A stretch of 64,000 nt of DNA. Source: Osedax frankpressi. Lineage: Eukaryota > Annelida > Polychaeta > Sabellida > Siboglinidae. The notes beneath the pieces were generated by a model. That model searched no databases, was not told the DNA's origin, and saw only the letters and a list, made by a program, of their open reading frames with translations. The position numbers were made by a program, and so were the translations under genes. The DNA lies in assembly GCA_964035775.1 (NCBI GenBank), contig OZ038314.1:6888654-6952653 (forward strand), given 5' to 3'. Of this stretch, positions 1 through 12,531 are shown piece after piece. The stretch's first letter is position 1, and each line of letters starts with the position of its first letter.

Positions 1-1029
1 TTTTAAATTTATATATTTTATCTATAATTTGTGGTTATTTATAAGGTTTATTATTGAATGATGTATATTGTTAAAATACGTAAAACGTTTTAACATACAT
101 ACATAATATAATGTAAATTTTGTATATGAAAGTGGATACATATTTAATATTAATATTTAATATTTTATTTTTCGAAATATCTGTTTTATTAAAAATTTAT
201 AAATGTATTAACAGAATATTTGTTCTTTTCTGAATATATATTTTTTTTAATTTAAAAGGAACAACGATAATATTTGTTTTAAATTATTATCAATGGTAAA
301 TACAAATAATCTGCCATGGTAAATTAAATTATGATATTGTGATGTACTTTATTTAATATAGCTTAAATTTCAATTTCATAATAAATTATGTTAGTAAATG
401 AATATAATAATTATAATATATATTTATATTTATATATATATATATATTTAATAATATTAATACATTTAATACCAATGATTGTATATATAATATTATGTTG
501 AATATATAATTCAGTATTATATATTAACGATATTAAATTATATTATTAGCATCATTACGATTATATATATTAGTGATACTGTAATATTGTAATGTTTATT
601 ATCACATATTATTGAAATTTTAATCATTATATATTTTTATAATTGTATATATTACAATATATATATATAAGATTAATATAATATTGCAATTATCGTAAAT
701 ATTACCCATTAAATACAGAACTACATTATATATCAAACGTATCACTTACACAATATATACTGGTGAAAAAGTAAGCATTAACTACGCCGATAAATCACTA
801 AATAAAAGGCTTGCTTTTAATATGAATCATTATATTTATCTAAATAATTTAAAAGTATTTCAAGCAATAGTGTTTTTATTTTCTATTGCTATTACATTTA
901 TTATATATAGGCATATTATTTATAAATTGAATATTATGAAATAAGTAAATTCATAACACATTGAAGCTTATACGGTTGATTATCAGAAGATAAACTACAA
1001 AGTTATATATATTGTAATTACATGATATG

Positions 1030-1079
<50 letters not shown>

Positions 1080-1080
1080 T
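1030..1080. repeat. (TA)n microsatellite
   Basis: About 45 bases of nearly pure alternating TA, seen directly. Similar runs recur at many places in this window. Confidence 0.95.
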
Positions 1081-1424
1081 ATTATTAATCAATTTCCCTT
1101 CTCGTAGGTAATTCACATGTATCTTCGCTTAAAATTAGTACAATGTATTAAAAGAATATGAATTATATTTAATATAAGTATTACATAATTACAATATGAA
1201 TTAATATACACATTCAGCTTTCATATGTAGATATAAAAAATTCAGATATTTCATATATTTTCGGGTATATCACTAATATCAATACAAAAATATAAATATA
1301 TAATTAAAAACGTACTAGCATTTATAATAAATATTATTTCATTATTTTCAGAAATATTGTCAAACATCATGTGTAAAAACAAATTATATTCAGTAATTTA
1401 TGACCATTTTTCTCGTATAGGATA

Positions 1425-1494
1425 AAATAGATATATATACTATATATAGTATATGTACTATAGTATATATATTATAGTATATATACTATATCTA
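1425..1494. repeat. imperfect AT palindrome
   Basis: The left part (agatatatatactata) is mirrored by the right part (tatagtatatatactatatct), giving a potential hairpin of AT pairs. Probably a simple-sequence by-product. Confidence 0.6.
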
Positions 1495-1920
1495 ACGATT
1501 TACAATAATTTAATTTATACTACGATTGTATTGTAATATCTATTCCAATAATAAATCATGTTATTAAAACGAAGACGATGATAATGATTAGATCATAGTA
1601 TAAAAATAATAATATAATAATATGATAGGTATAAAAATCTTATATTTTGATATAAATGAAAGAAGAACATAATTCATATAAATAAGGCACATAAAATATG
1701 TGCCACCAAATCATTTATTAACCTAAAACCTATTATTAAAAAGGGTGATTATATCTGGTTATATAAAAAATATATAATATAGGGGTATTTAACCGTAATA
1801 GTATCTATATCTATATATATATAATATGTAATATTATAAAATGTAAATATTCCATTATCTATTATTATCCGTATATTATTAATACGTCTAACGTAATATA
1901 TATATATATATTATTATTTT

Positions 1921-1937
1921 AATAGTTTTCGAGGACA
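1921..1937 (+). promoter_or_regulatory. possible 3' splice site just before the GPCR start codon
   Basis: A T-rich run ending in AATAG at 1,925 lies 11 bases before the ATG at 1,937. It looks like the end of an intron, so the receptor mRNA may have an upstream untranslated exon or receive a trans-spliced leader. The large gene at 7,398 has the same arrangement with 7 bases. The sequence cannot separate the two explanations. Confidence 0.4.
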
Positions 1938-4900
1938 TGAACTTTTCGCGGCAGAACTTCACTTCAAATGTTTACGAAAACTCAACTTCCTATGGGTACA
2001 TCGCTAAAGAATACACAGCCGTCAAAGTTAGTTTAGGTTAATCATCGGTACACTAGTTATAATGTCCTTTTTATTTAACCTTATCAATTATTAATCCTAA
2101 TCAAATCAATTATTAATCAATATTAATTCTAATATATGTAAAATAATTTATTTTGTTACCTTAAATTGACTTAAATCTAACATTTGCACATCAGTTAACG
2201 ATTGTGATCAGTCTTATCGTCGTGAACCTGGTGTTCAACAGCTATCTACTGATGTTGCTGGTGGTCAGACGACGGAAGTTGCTCGAAGACAACGCTACGA
2301 CGCAGTTCACTCTCATGGTGGTAGTTGCGGAATTGTCTTACGGGATCACCGTGTCTATGCTGAACGCTATGAGCTGTACACCCGCAATAAGCTTCATCGA
2401 TAGTTAGACCGAGTCTGGTTACGGTGTAACGTGAACTTTATGAACTAGGTGGGTTTGCATGCAATTGTACTGGAGAGAGTTAAGAATGCTTTGTAAGGAG
2501 TGGGGTCGTTGGTGATTAGTGATTATGGTAGATCCTATATATTCTCTGTAGTGGGTATATATACTCACTATAGGGTTTATATATACTCACTACAGGGAGT
2601 ATATATTGGAATAAAAAGAGTATTGTGAAGTATTGTTAGATTACCTGCATACGTATAGCTACTACATTCAGGCACTACCCAGACACTTTTAACATTACCT
2701 TAATCTACCTAAAATAATATTATCAATCATAACCTATATATACTATATATACTATATATATATATATATACATATACTATAACACATTTATTTTCATAAA
2801 TACTATCATACTCTATACAAACCCATCAGCTTTCTAATACATTAACCTTTTATCCTTATAATTCTACACAAACCATAACTACTTACATTCCTTCAATGAT
2901 ATGTCATTCTAATAGCACTGCTAGCATACACTACACTAATTTACCCAATACACTCATCGTAACTTATTTCACTCCTATACTATGTCAATAATATTGCGAT
3001 CGTCTCCTACTAGATTATTATCTCATGTTACGTATACCACCATCAAATATTACCGTTAAGAAATCTAGCCACTCACTCAATCTCACAATCCACAATCCAT
3101 ACAAAACTAGACTTAAAACAAATCTAAGATTAAACCCAAACACTATCACGGTGTACCCTTCTCGCATATCTTTACATTTTTACGACCATACGCTAATGCT
3201 ATATCTCAACTACCCCTCATCTAATCACGCATACCGGTAAACCACGATAGACGAGGGTTGGCTTACGACTCAGGCCTACTTGTTCGTTACGGTCTACTGG
3301 ATACGCATGTACGGAATAGCGGGCATGGCGGTCACTCGACTGGTGTCCGTACTGCGGCCGTTGTCTTATTACCGCCTGGTCACCGTGGTCAAGTGCCGCG
3401 TGATCATCGTAACGGTTTCGGTGGTGCCTTTCGTCGGCGTTATTTACCTATACGACAGATCTCACCTCTACACCTACCCATATTGGGATGCTACCCAGTG
3501 CGTGTTTAGGTTGGCATGTACCCACCTGGTAATCAATATAAATAGGTACGCAAATTAATGTTATTTGAAGAATGAAATAGAAAAGATTATGTATTCATAA
3601 TAGTATATCTAAATGCATATAAGCACGCACATATGGAGCTAAAATATGTCACCTAATTACAAATTACAACAAATATATTGTGAAATAATCCATTATTTGT
3701 CAAACATCAAATCATAAAATATCTATAGAATTAAATTAATATAATCTTCACTATAATTTAGGCTCATGAACAAGACGAATAACCGTTATGGTGTGTCGAT
3801 GGTGTTGTATACCTTCACATTCGTGATTCCTGTACTGGTAACCTCCTTTTCAAACTCTGTTATCATCTATATAGCTTTAAAGTTCAGAATAAAAGATGGA
3901 TACTTCAACAAAGCTTCGTGTAAGTAATCAATACATATTACGTAATCGTTGCGTACTTCCACTCGTAGTGAATGCATTAATTCGTTGTATGCATTGCGTA
4001 TTGCATATCGTTGGTGAGTGCTTTCATCCTTAACCAGGACGTTTGGTGAAGTGAAACTTATCATCAGATAGCCCAAAATAGAAACCATTATTTGTTAATG
4101 TGTTCTCGTTTTAACAAGACCTGGTGAATTTCTTTAACACTACTTTATATTATTTTAAGACTAATTTTGTAGTCCGGACAGAGATTATACAGTAGACATA
4201 CTATTTTGGAGTCCATAACTTATATTATTACGTCATTGAAACAGTTATATATATATATATATATATATATACGTTAAAGAATATTTAGTTAACTAGTATA
4301 GGATTATATGTCGCAAATTTGAGTGATTTCATTTACTCCAGAATGTACTTATTTAGGTGTTACGGATATACAAACTGATTCGCCTACAAGACCTACCAGA
4401 GCAACTTGGAATATTGTAGGAATCTGCAACGTTCTTCTGATCCAGTTTATAGGAATGCTCATTTTATTTAGGCGTAGATTCTCGTTAGTATTTTATTGAA
4501 ATTGATTCAGGGATATAATTTATATAAAAGAATCGTAAATATTTATAATGGATTTATGAATTATATTTTATACAATACAATTATGTCTACTATAAATAAC
4601 TAGATATAATGGTGACATCAATAATATATAAATTATAAGTTTTTTTTAAATAATTGCATCTGATAAAAAGAAATTGTATATTCAAATAGGAAATTATTTA
4701 TATTGTATCGAACTTCTACTATTTTATTATCTTAGATTACTATAAAATATTGTTAGATACGTTTATATAGAATACAAAGGAATGAATAATTTTATATTTC
4801 ATCTTTTTTTTTTATATGGATTATGGATTTTTTAAAAAGTGTAATTTGAATCTATATTAATATAATTATTTATTAAAAATGTGTAATATACATTAATTTA

Positions 4901-5287
4901 AATATATTTCACATGATCTATATATTAAGATATATTCAGTATATAGGGTTTATGTTTACATTTAGAAATTAATATCAACATTATCATTTGATATTAGAAA
5001 TTATATTTTGATTTGATTTGATTTGATTTTATAAATTTATTATACATACTATATAGGAGTTAATCTTTACCGATATCACTGTCACATTTATTGAACTACC
5101 ACCCACGAACAGCTTAAAGCAAACTGAACAAGCAAAGTGGATGGACTTCTTCTCGGTGCGTTTTATCGATGTAACTTGCCTAACGCACAGTATCATGGTA
5201 TTGACATTTGACAGTAACGTACGAGAACAAGGACGCCGACTCTTTCGAAACTACCGTAGTACGATCAGCAGTGATAATAGGATGTAA
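1937..5287 (+). CDS. divergent rhodopsin-like (class A) GPCR, six exons, 358 aa
   Basis: Exons 1937-2026, 2195-2402, 3251-3509, 3762-3919, 4357-4487 and 5057-5287 join with matching phases (0,1,2,1,0) and sum to 359 codons with the TAA. The N-terminus (1-30) carries two glycosylation sequons (NFT, NST) and should be extracellular. Hydrophobic segments fall at about 31-54 (TM1), 69-89 (TM2), 105-127 (TM3), 148-166 (TM4), 197-223 (TM5, with Pro209), 256-276 (TM6) and 312-333 (TM7), followed by a basic helix-8-like stretch (VREQGRRLFR). The motif after TM3 reads TRL then RPLSYYRL, the family's DRY...RPL site with Thr-Arg-Leu replacing Asp-Arg-Tyr; TM2 has AEL where ADL is usual. TM7 ends LTFDS instead of NPxxY, and the usual TM3 cysteine position is Leu, though ECL1 (Cys91) and ECL2 (Cys183) each have a cysteine. 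The length is typical of the class. Ligand and subfamily are not recognisable; a chemosensory or orphan peptide receptor is possible. TM6 limits and the exon 5 donor (GTATTT) are the weakest points. Confidence 0.85.
2403..3250 (+). other. GPCR intron 2 with opposite strand composition at its two ends
   Basis: The first 200 bases after the GTTAGA donor are G-rich and C-poor. The last 600 are C-rich and G-poor; 2,701-2,820 has no G at all. GTGATTAG near 2,512 is complementary to CTAATCAC near 3,221. The 71-codon open frame at 3,025-3,240 lies in the C-rich half and is a by-product of that composition. Confidence 0.7.
2556..2597. repeat. two-copy direct repeat, 22-bp period
   Basis: TATATATACTCACTATAGGG is followed 22 bases later by the same 20 bases with one T-to-C change. 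It lies inside GPCR intron 2. Confidence 0.85.
5006..5031. repeat. (TTTGA)n short tandem repeat in the last GPCR intron
   Basis: Several copies of TTTGA/TTGAT in a row shortly before the last exon. Confidence 0.75.
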
Positions 5288-7039
5288 ACGGGGCAGATAC
5301 AGAAGCTAGTGTAGGCTGTACGATGACCAGTATATGTAGACCCTACGTCGTAAGGTCATAATATATCTGGAGTATTGCTCAAGGGTAAGAATAAGAAAGT
5401 ACGCGGTATTTATTATTTAAGCTAGGGGCAAGTATGTGAGAGATGTTGGAATAGATGATCTATGTATTAACTCACGTGGCGATGTTATAGTGAAAGTAAG
5501 TAAATATAAGAGTAATATTATACCTACGCTTTATGAATCATACTTTAGAACGTAACGCTACATTTAAATGCTTTCCTGAACAAATATATTTTTCTCTGTA
5601 CTACACAAATATTGTGATTATAATTTTATAACATTTTTTTATAATATAAGTTGACTCAAACAAGAAATTCATAAAATCTAAATATAATTGGAATTCTATA
5701 GTAATCTCTCTTTCATCTCCTCACCCCACCCTCCCTCCCCAACCAAGATATACTTGATCGAAATTTGTATTTTTTTGTGTATTTAAAATTAACAAACATA
5801 TATATATATATAATGTTAATAAAAATGTAGATGATGTAAATCGATATTAAGTTATATATGTATTATTTACAGGTGTTAAGCCTATACATATTCTATTATA
5901 TAATTATATTCCTTCTAATAATATAATTATATTTATTTTAGTCATTATTTCAAATTGCATTGCAATTTTACATAATTATATGTTATTTATGATCATCTAT
6001 TTATTTGAATTATTATTTGAACAATAAATTAATGATTTAAAGAATATGTAATTATATATATATATATACCTGTGGTTATATGTCTACGTATACATATATT
6101 GATATATTGAATTTTACAAATGATTATTTTGAAATTATACCTTACGTACAGAACTTACAGTATGAAAATATTAACAAATACGACGAATACGATTCAATAT
6201 AATGTACGGATCTTTTACATGTGGTCCCGCTAATTCTTACTTTATATTTTAATTTAATTTTGTATTATTTATAAATTACATAGATTTAACTTTTATGTTT
6301 GCTGAAGTATTATGGAGCTATATCTTCAACTAATGGAAACAATTTATTTTTCAAGAATTAAACTAATGAAATTAATAATATATTACAAAACATGAATATT
6401 TACAAAACACTGCGGAATGTAGTATAACGATATAATTATTTTGGTGAAATGAAAGAATACTAACATCTTAAATAAGTTCAAATATTATATAATATGACAT
6501 ATTAACTACTGAATATCACTATACTAGCTCGAATAAATTTTAAATTAAAGTCTTGTAAAGTATAATAAGAACTTTAGTGAGTATGATTTGTATTACAAAA
6601 AGACAGATAATAAGTGTATAATTATATAAACGATATCGCATAGTTGACCAGATACAAATACTTATGCAGAAAATAGAATAATATGTATTATTTATACAGC
6701 ATTATTTTTTAAATTAATTAATTATTTCTATTCATATTTATGTTATTGTCTTTTCTTTTTATAATCTGATACAAATAGCACTTTTAAAAAATATATATTA
6801 ATATTTGATTTTTTCTAACTAGACAAAATAAAAACTACCCCACTATTAATGTTGTGTATATTATTCAACACCGCAAACTTAATGTTATGGTTTGAATAAG
6901 TTTAACTTGAGAAAGTATTATAAAGATAGTATGTATTACACATTACAAGAATTAACCATGATAGACTTGTAATACTTGGAATTATGAATACTTATTATTA
7001 ATTTATTTTTTATTAATAACTGCATAAATGTTATATAGC

Positions 7040-7070
<31 letters not shown>

Positions 7071-7390
7071 TATAATTGTATCTACAACCGGTTTTATTTT
7101 ATTAATTTTTTTTATAAAAACCTATTATCATTGTTTTTCAAATATTTATCGTTTATTTTTTCATATCCTTGGTTACCAATTTGTAATTTATTTGTTTTAT
7201 CTATCGCACTATTATTGTCTTTGGATTAACTGTATATATTTAAATCAATACCGATACTCTCTAATTAATCACTCTACATGTATTATTAATAAACGAACAG
7301 TAAAAAACGTGCATGACATATCGTTGATATCGTTGCACGTTAGCCACCGTAAGAGGAGGGACGCCCAAATAAGTATTCGTCACGCTACAG
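5288..7390. other. intergenic region between the two main genes, including the GPCR 3' UTR
   Basis: The first 250 bases after the receptor stop have lower A+T and are probably 3' UTR; an AATAAA at about 5,818 could be a poly(A) signal. A pyrimidine-rich, C-rich island (CACCCCACCCTCCCTCCCC) lies at about 5,724-5,742. The rest is AT-rich with a short (TA) run near 6,055 and another near 7,045, and no supported gene. Confidence 0.55.
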
Positions 7391-7398
7391 GGACAAGA
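7389..7398 (+). promoter_or_regulatory. possible 3' splice site 7 bases before the DCST-like start codon
   Basis: CGCTACAG ends at 7,390 and the ATG is at 7,398. As at 1,925, this suggests either a 5' UTR intron or a spliced-leader acceptor. The frame upstream stays open for about ten codons without another ATG before a stop, so 7,398 is the first usable start. Confidence 0.4.
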
Positions 7399-7956
7399 TG
7401 GCGCAGACAAAACAGATGCTCATGTTTCTCATCGATATGATGAGACTAAAGAAACGACTGGATACACTGGAGAGGGCTAAGATCAATGCAAATCGAGAAA
7501 GGCTCGGACTTCCTCCTATGACGAACGGGTTGGTTTTAGTCGAATATATTATATAACCTATATAGCCTTTTGTAATTATTTAAAAATACGTTTTAGGAAT
7601 ATTCATAAAACATAATTATGTTCAAAGCCCGTAATATAGCTCAATATTATTAAATAATATGTATTAAAATATATCAAAGAATGAAAATATAAGTTATATT
7701 AATATAGTGTATTAGTTGTATAAATAAAAATATATTGTAATAGTTGTATTAATATATATTTCATAATATATTATAGTATATTTTTTAAATATTGATTGGT
7801 CATTGAGATGAGATAACAATAGGAATTAGAATACTATGGAAATAACATTTATAAACAGACAATTGATAAAATATTGTATTCATAAACACCCGTGACGATT
7901 ATACTAGTTAATAAATGAAATATTAAACTTATTTATTTAATTAATATTTTATTAGT

Positions 7957-8021
<65 letters not shown>

Positions 8022-9989
8022 TAACCACTTCCAATCCAATATTAATTTAGTTAACGATAATTTTCTTTCTAAAATAATTTCAATATTTTTAAGCTATATT
8101 TAATTTTAAACAATAATTTGTATAATAGAATTGTATGCAAACTGTTTATTTTTCTATTATATATATCGAATAAAATATAGTATTAATATATATTACATAC
8201 AATGCATATGTTATAACGTTTGTATTTACTTACTCAATTGATAATCAATTAAAATCCTAATAAATGTCTATATATAATTACAAATTATATAAGCTATCAC
8301 ATATAAATATCGATAGCTATGAAACAAATAAAACGTGTATATAATATAAACTTGTATACTTTTATTTTCGTTAACTTTACATACTTATTTTATGTAATAT
8401 AATAAGAATTATGTATATAATAAGATTACAATGTAATATTACATTGTAATACTATTTCAAAATCGTAGTATATATAAATTGATAACAAAACGAATCCTTA
8501 TGATGGATAATGAATTAATACATATATAATATTATATGTGCATTGAATCGAATCCTCTTTAGTATAGATATTAATTATTATAAATATAATACTTATTTAC
8601 TATTATTAAACTATAGTAAACAATATCGACATTAATTAACTAGTTTGATAATATTACTTAAATATGAAATACTATGTTTGCTAATTTAGTATTATATGTG
8701 ATTGTCATGAATTGTATATGTTCCATGGATTTTTCGAATGATTGACTTTAGTACAGGCAATTCATTACTATAGTAGTAATTTATTAAAAATATATGAAAT
8801 ATATTGATAATCATTAATTTGTATCTTAAATCATGTATTTATAGATTATATATTCTCGATATATAGATTAGATTTGGATATATTTGAAAAAATATTATTA
8901 CTTTATTTGATACTGTATCTGTTTTATCAATCGTATTATTTCCATTGCTATTCATCTTCATGACTGACACATATGCGAATTCGCGTGATGCGCATTTATT
9001 TAGATATTATATAAAGGGCGCGAAATTAAATAGGACAACGTTAAATCCTTGCCAGGGAAGAGACTCTAGAATACGATTTACTGACTCGGAGAAACTACCA
9101 CCGTTAACGTGTTTCCATTGTACGCATCTTTTCACTAGACTCTCCATATTTGTTATTCCCTCAGAACTCACAACTGCTTGTCGTTCGTCTGCTCGGTGTA
9201 CCGGAACATCACCCAGAACCACATCTGCGGAGCTTGCACGGACGATCAATACAACAGTTTGAACGACACGTACATGATGCGAAAGGGGTGCATGGGTCCG
9301 TCCACGATACCTTATACGGTATTCAAGGCTTTGCTGTGTTAGTGACGTGTGCAGTTGACGTGACGAGCGCATGCATGTAGAAACGAAATGTATAAGAGAA
9401 ATAGCATTGAGCTAGTGAGTGAGTTGTTGAGCTTGTTACTTGGTTAGTGAGATGTAGAGGTTAGTTAGAGAAGGAGTTCTAGAAATGTAGAGGTAGCGAG
9501 TGGGATATTCCTTGAAGTACAGAGGAGTAGTGATTAGTGAGGGATATGTCGAGAAGATGATGTGAAAAGATTTGCTCGTAAGATATTTCTAGAATTATAT
9601 AGGTATATAGGCGGTTAGCAAGTCATTTATGGAGATGCGGGTAAATTATTAAAGAAGTTCAAGAGATATAGAAGTAGCTAGTGAGGGAGTCGTAGTGAAG
9701 GAGTAGTGTTGAGTTTAGTGAGTGTAGTTGTAGATTTACTATATATTGTATACATTGTAAAAGAGTTGACTAGGCTAGTTTCAGAATCTTGTAATTAATG
9801 ATTCCACAATTGCGTCAACAGTCAATGTCTCAAAGCCATCACACATTTGTAATGAGTTATTTCGTATGCAGTTCAATTCCTCGCTACGTTCATCTGTTTC
9901 TTCATATTCGTGATGTGCATCTACCAATTGAGATTCAACACAATCCTCTCAGCGGTTATAGCCGCTATCCTCCAGTGCTTCCTAGGCTA
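7398..9989 (+). CDS. DCST-like gene, exons 1-3: N-terminus and first membrane pair
   Basis: Residues 1-44 are charged and probably helical. Exon 2 (45-101) has five cysteines (48, 53, 65, 68, 86) and two NxT sequons at 58 and 77. No transmembrane segment precedes it, so whether the sequons are used is unclear. Exon 3 begins with QFLATFICFFIFVMCIY and a second hydrophobic stretch ending ILQCFLG, together a likely membrane hairpin at about 103-140. Donors are GTTGGT, GTTAGT and GTTATG. Another exon-like stretch at 9,051-9,098 (GEETLEYDLL...) does not fit the phase and is left out. Confidence 0.8.
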
Positions 9990-11138
9990 GTTATGAGACG
10001 ATTCATATTAAAACAATGCAAAAAGTAAACTTATTTAATATAACAATAAATGTACTTATATTATTAGGATAGTATATGCAATACAAAAAGTGAAATAATA
10101 TCAATTATATGGAGTATCTACTTGAATAAATACTTCAATTACATTACATAGGTGGAGGCATCTATTATAATACAAATGTTAAAGTAATGTCATTTATCAT
10201 GATTCCAACATTAACAACAGGTTAGATTTATTGTATAGTTCTATTATCCTGTTTTATAATAATACCTTCATTTTGTTAGTCATTTACAATAGAATTATTT
10301 GGGTTCATTAGAAATCATTGCAGTGTTCACTCTCACATTTTAACTTACTCACAATCTAACTTACAATGTAAGTTTATATATTCTTAACCCAAACGTCGTC
10401 ATAACTAACTTACAGCAAACTTAATTACACATAAAAATTGTATACTAATCTTGACTTTCACTCTTCCTATTAACTTAGGAGGTTTAATATAAACTTTTAG
10501 TTTCATATTTATGTCTATTCAGCTAATCTAACTATCTTAACTCTACCTTAAGTTTTATTTAAATATCCAAAGTGTTCCAATAATTAATTATTTATTAATA
10601 ACATTATTTATTCTATGTTATTGATCCTATACCAATAGTTTATATTGTTACTTCTTATTCAAATAACCTATTTTCTATATAAAAGTCTCGCGTTATGTTA
10701 TATTATTATACATTAACTGTCACTATCTCCTATACCAACTAATCTCAATTAGTAACTCACTTTTAGATCATATTACATCATCACCTACTACTTAATTCAC
10801 ATCCTACTGCTTATAACCTCGTTTGCCCCACATTTCCTGTTCCTTATTAGGTAAAGGGCGCATGTTGTTATTGCTCTACATAACGGCTCTAACACTGGAA
10901 CACAACCTAGTCAACTTCCAGATCAACTACAAGGAACTCACGTCCGCCTACATCTGTTCAATTCAATTCGCAAAGAATTCCACTGAAAAAAAATTCCGAG
11001 CAATGGCCCGACCTATTGAGCGTTAGCTAAAATATACTTCAGCATGATATTCCGAGGATATCTATATTGATGGATTTGGTATTATAACATTTATAATGAG
11101 AGCGTGTACATGATGACATTATTATACTATACAGTATA

Positions 11139-11176
<38 letters not shown>

Positions 11177-12483
11177 AAATAATTAATGGTTGTTTAATCA
11201 CTGACGTTAATACCATTCTTTTTTTATACTAAATCTAAATATTCAACAAATGTATTTCAAATCACTCTTAATACACCTTTAATCCCACTTATTGTAATGC
11301 TTGCCTTCTATAATGCTCACATCCATAACTCTAATAGAACTATATCCTACTTATCTAAAGTGGTAATCGACCAAGTGGAGAAGGCTATAGTTCAAATAAA
11401 GAAAGGATCAAAAAAATTCATAAAAATGATACGAAGTATGGAAGGACTCTGGAAAACAGTCTGTTAGTATATTTTAATTATCTAGAGAAATCATTCAGGG
11501 GTCAGGTTTTGACTATTGGGTCTACTAAGTCTAGTTATGTTATTTACGACAGTACATGCGATTTATCTTTAGTTACATATTTTCAAAATTATGTCATCAA
11601 AAAATATTAACATTGCGTTCTGATAATTAATTTACCCTAAACTCGGTTTCAAGGTAAACCTATCCTAGAAGCTGGCAAATGGTTAATGAATGTGATAAAT
11701 CAGTGCGATGGATACTTCTCTACCAAGAATTCTCATTGCCATATTTGGGTGGAAAACCTGTTTGCTCGATGCTAGTTAGAAGATTAATGTGGACTTTTAT
11801 ATTATCAACTTAATATTATTTATAAATATACCTCGTTGTGGGTATGATAACTGTAGACAGTAAAAATAACAACATACATTAACAATACAATTATATAATC
11901 CTATTTATTAATTATAAAATATAATATATTTTGTTAAAAACATTATTTCATATTTAATATTTTTAAAAAACGTAAACTAACTTTAATACGAGAATAATTA
12001 TAATGACTAATTTATTTATATTTACTAAGATAAATAGTAATATTCAATTAATATTGTATTATTTTGTATGTAAATGTGTCTGTAATAGTTAGCTTAGGTT
12101 ATTTGATGTAATGCATATATATTATATATTAGATTTTACATATTTTAAGTGTTCACCCTAATTTGAATTATTTTACCTTTTTTAACTTTTACCCTAATTT
12201 TGTATATTTGATTATAAATTATAATGAAGTGGTCAATAGTAAATTAGTAAATGTAACATATATGGTGAATTGATATTTCAATGACACCATTTTGAGTTAT
12301 ATATACTATATTATATTAGTTACACACATCCTCATCTTCAGTTCAAATATGCATTGGATTATCAGATGGGTTTGCTATTTGATTAAAGGATTTAAATTTG
12401 GATGCTACGTTTTCAATGGTAAATAAATACATACAAATTCACATTACTTATAAACATTAAGGTAAATTTATATATATATATAT

Positions 12484-12531
<48 letters not shown>

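Larger units (their letters stand above)
1..1920. other. AT-rich intergenic region
   Basis: No open frame of note and no exon-like dip in A+T. It holds short AT microsatellites and a hairpin-forming tract (listed separately). The last bases run into the probable 3' splice site just before the receptor gene. No TATA box or other promoter motif can be told apart from the AT background. Confidence 0.6.

Noticed and set aside
3867-4088. 73-codon minus-strand frame
   Set aside because: Antisense to GPCR exon 4 and the start of its intron.
5718-5752. C-rich pyrimidine island as a possible acceptor tract
   Set aside because: It ends CCAACCAAG, but no open exon follows it.
8945-9262. 105-codon plus-strand frame over exon 2, and an exon-like piece at 9,051-9,098
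   Set aside because: The first reads exon 2 in the wrong frame. The second has an acceptor and open frame but no donor of the phase needed between exons 1 and 2.
9007-9372. 121-codon frame on the minus strand
   Set aside because: Antisense shadow of exon 2 of the DCST-like gene, whose sense frame has family-consistent joins.
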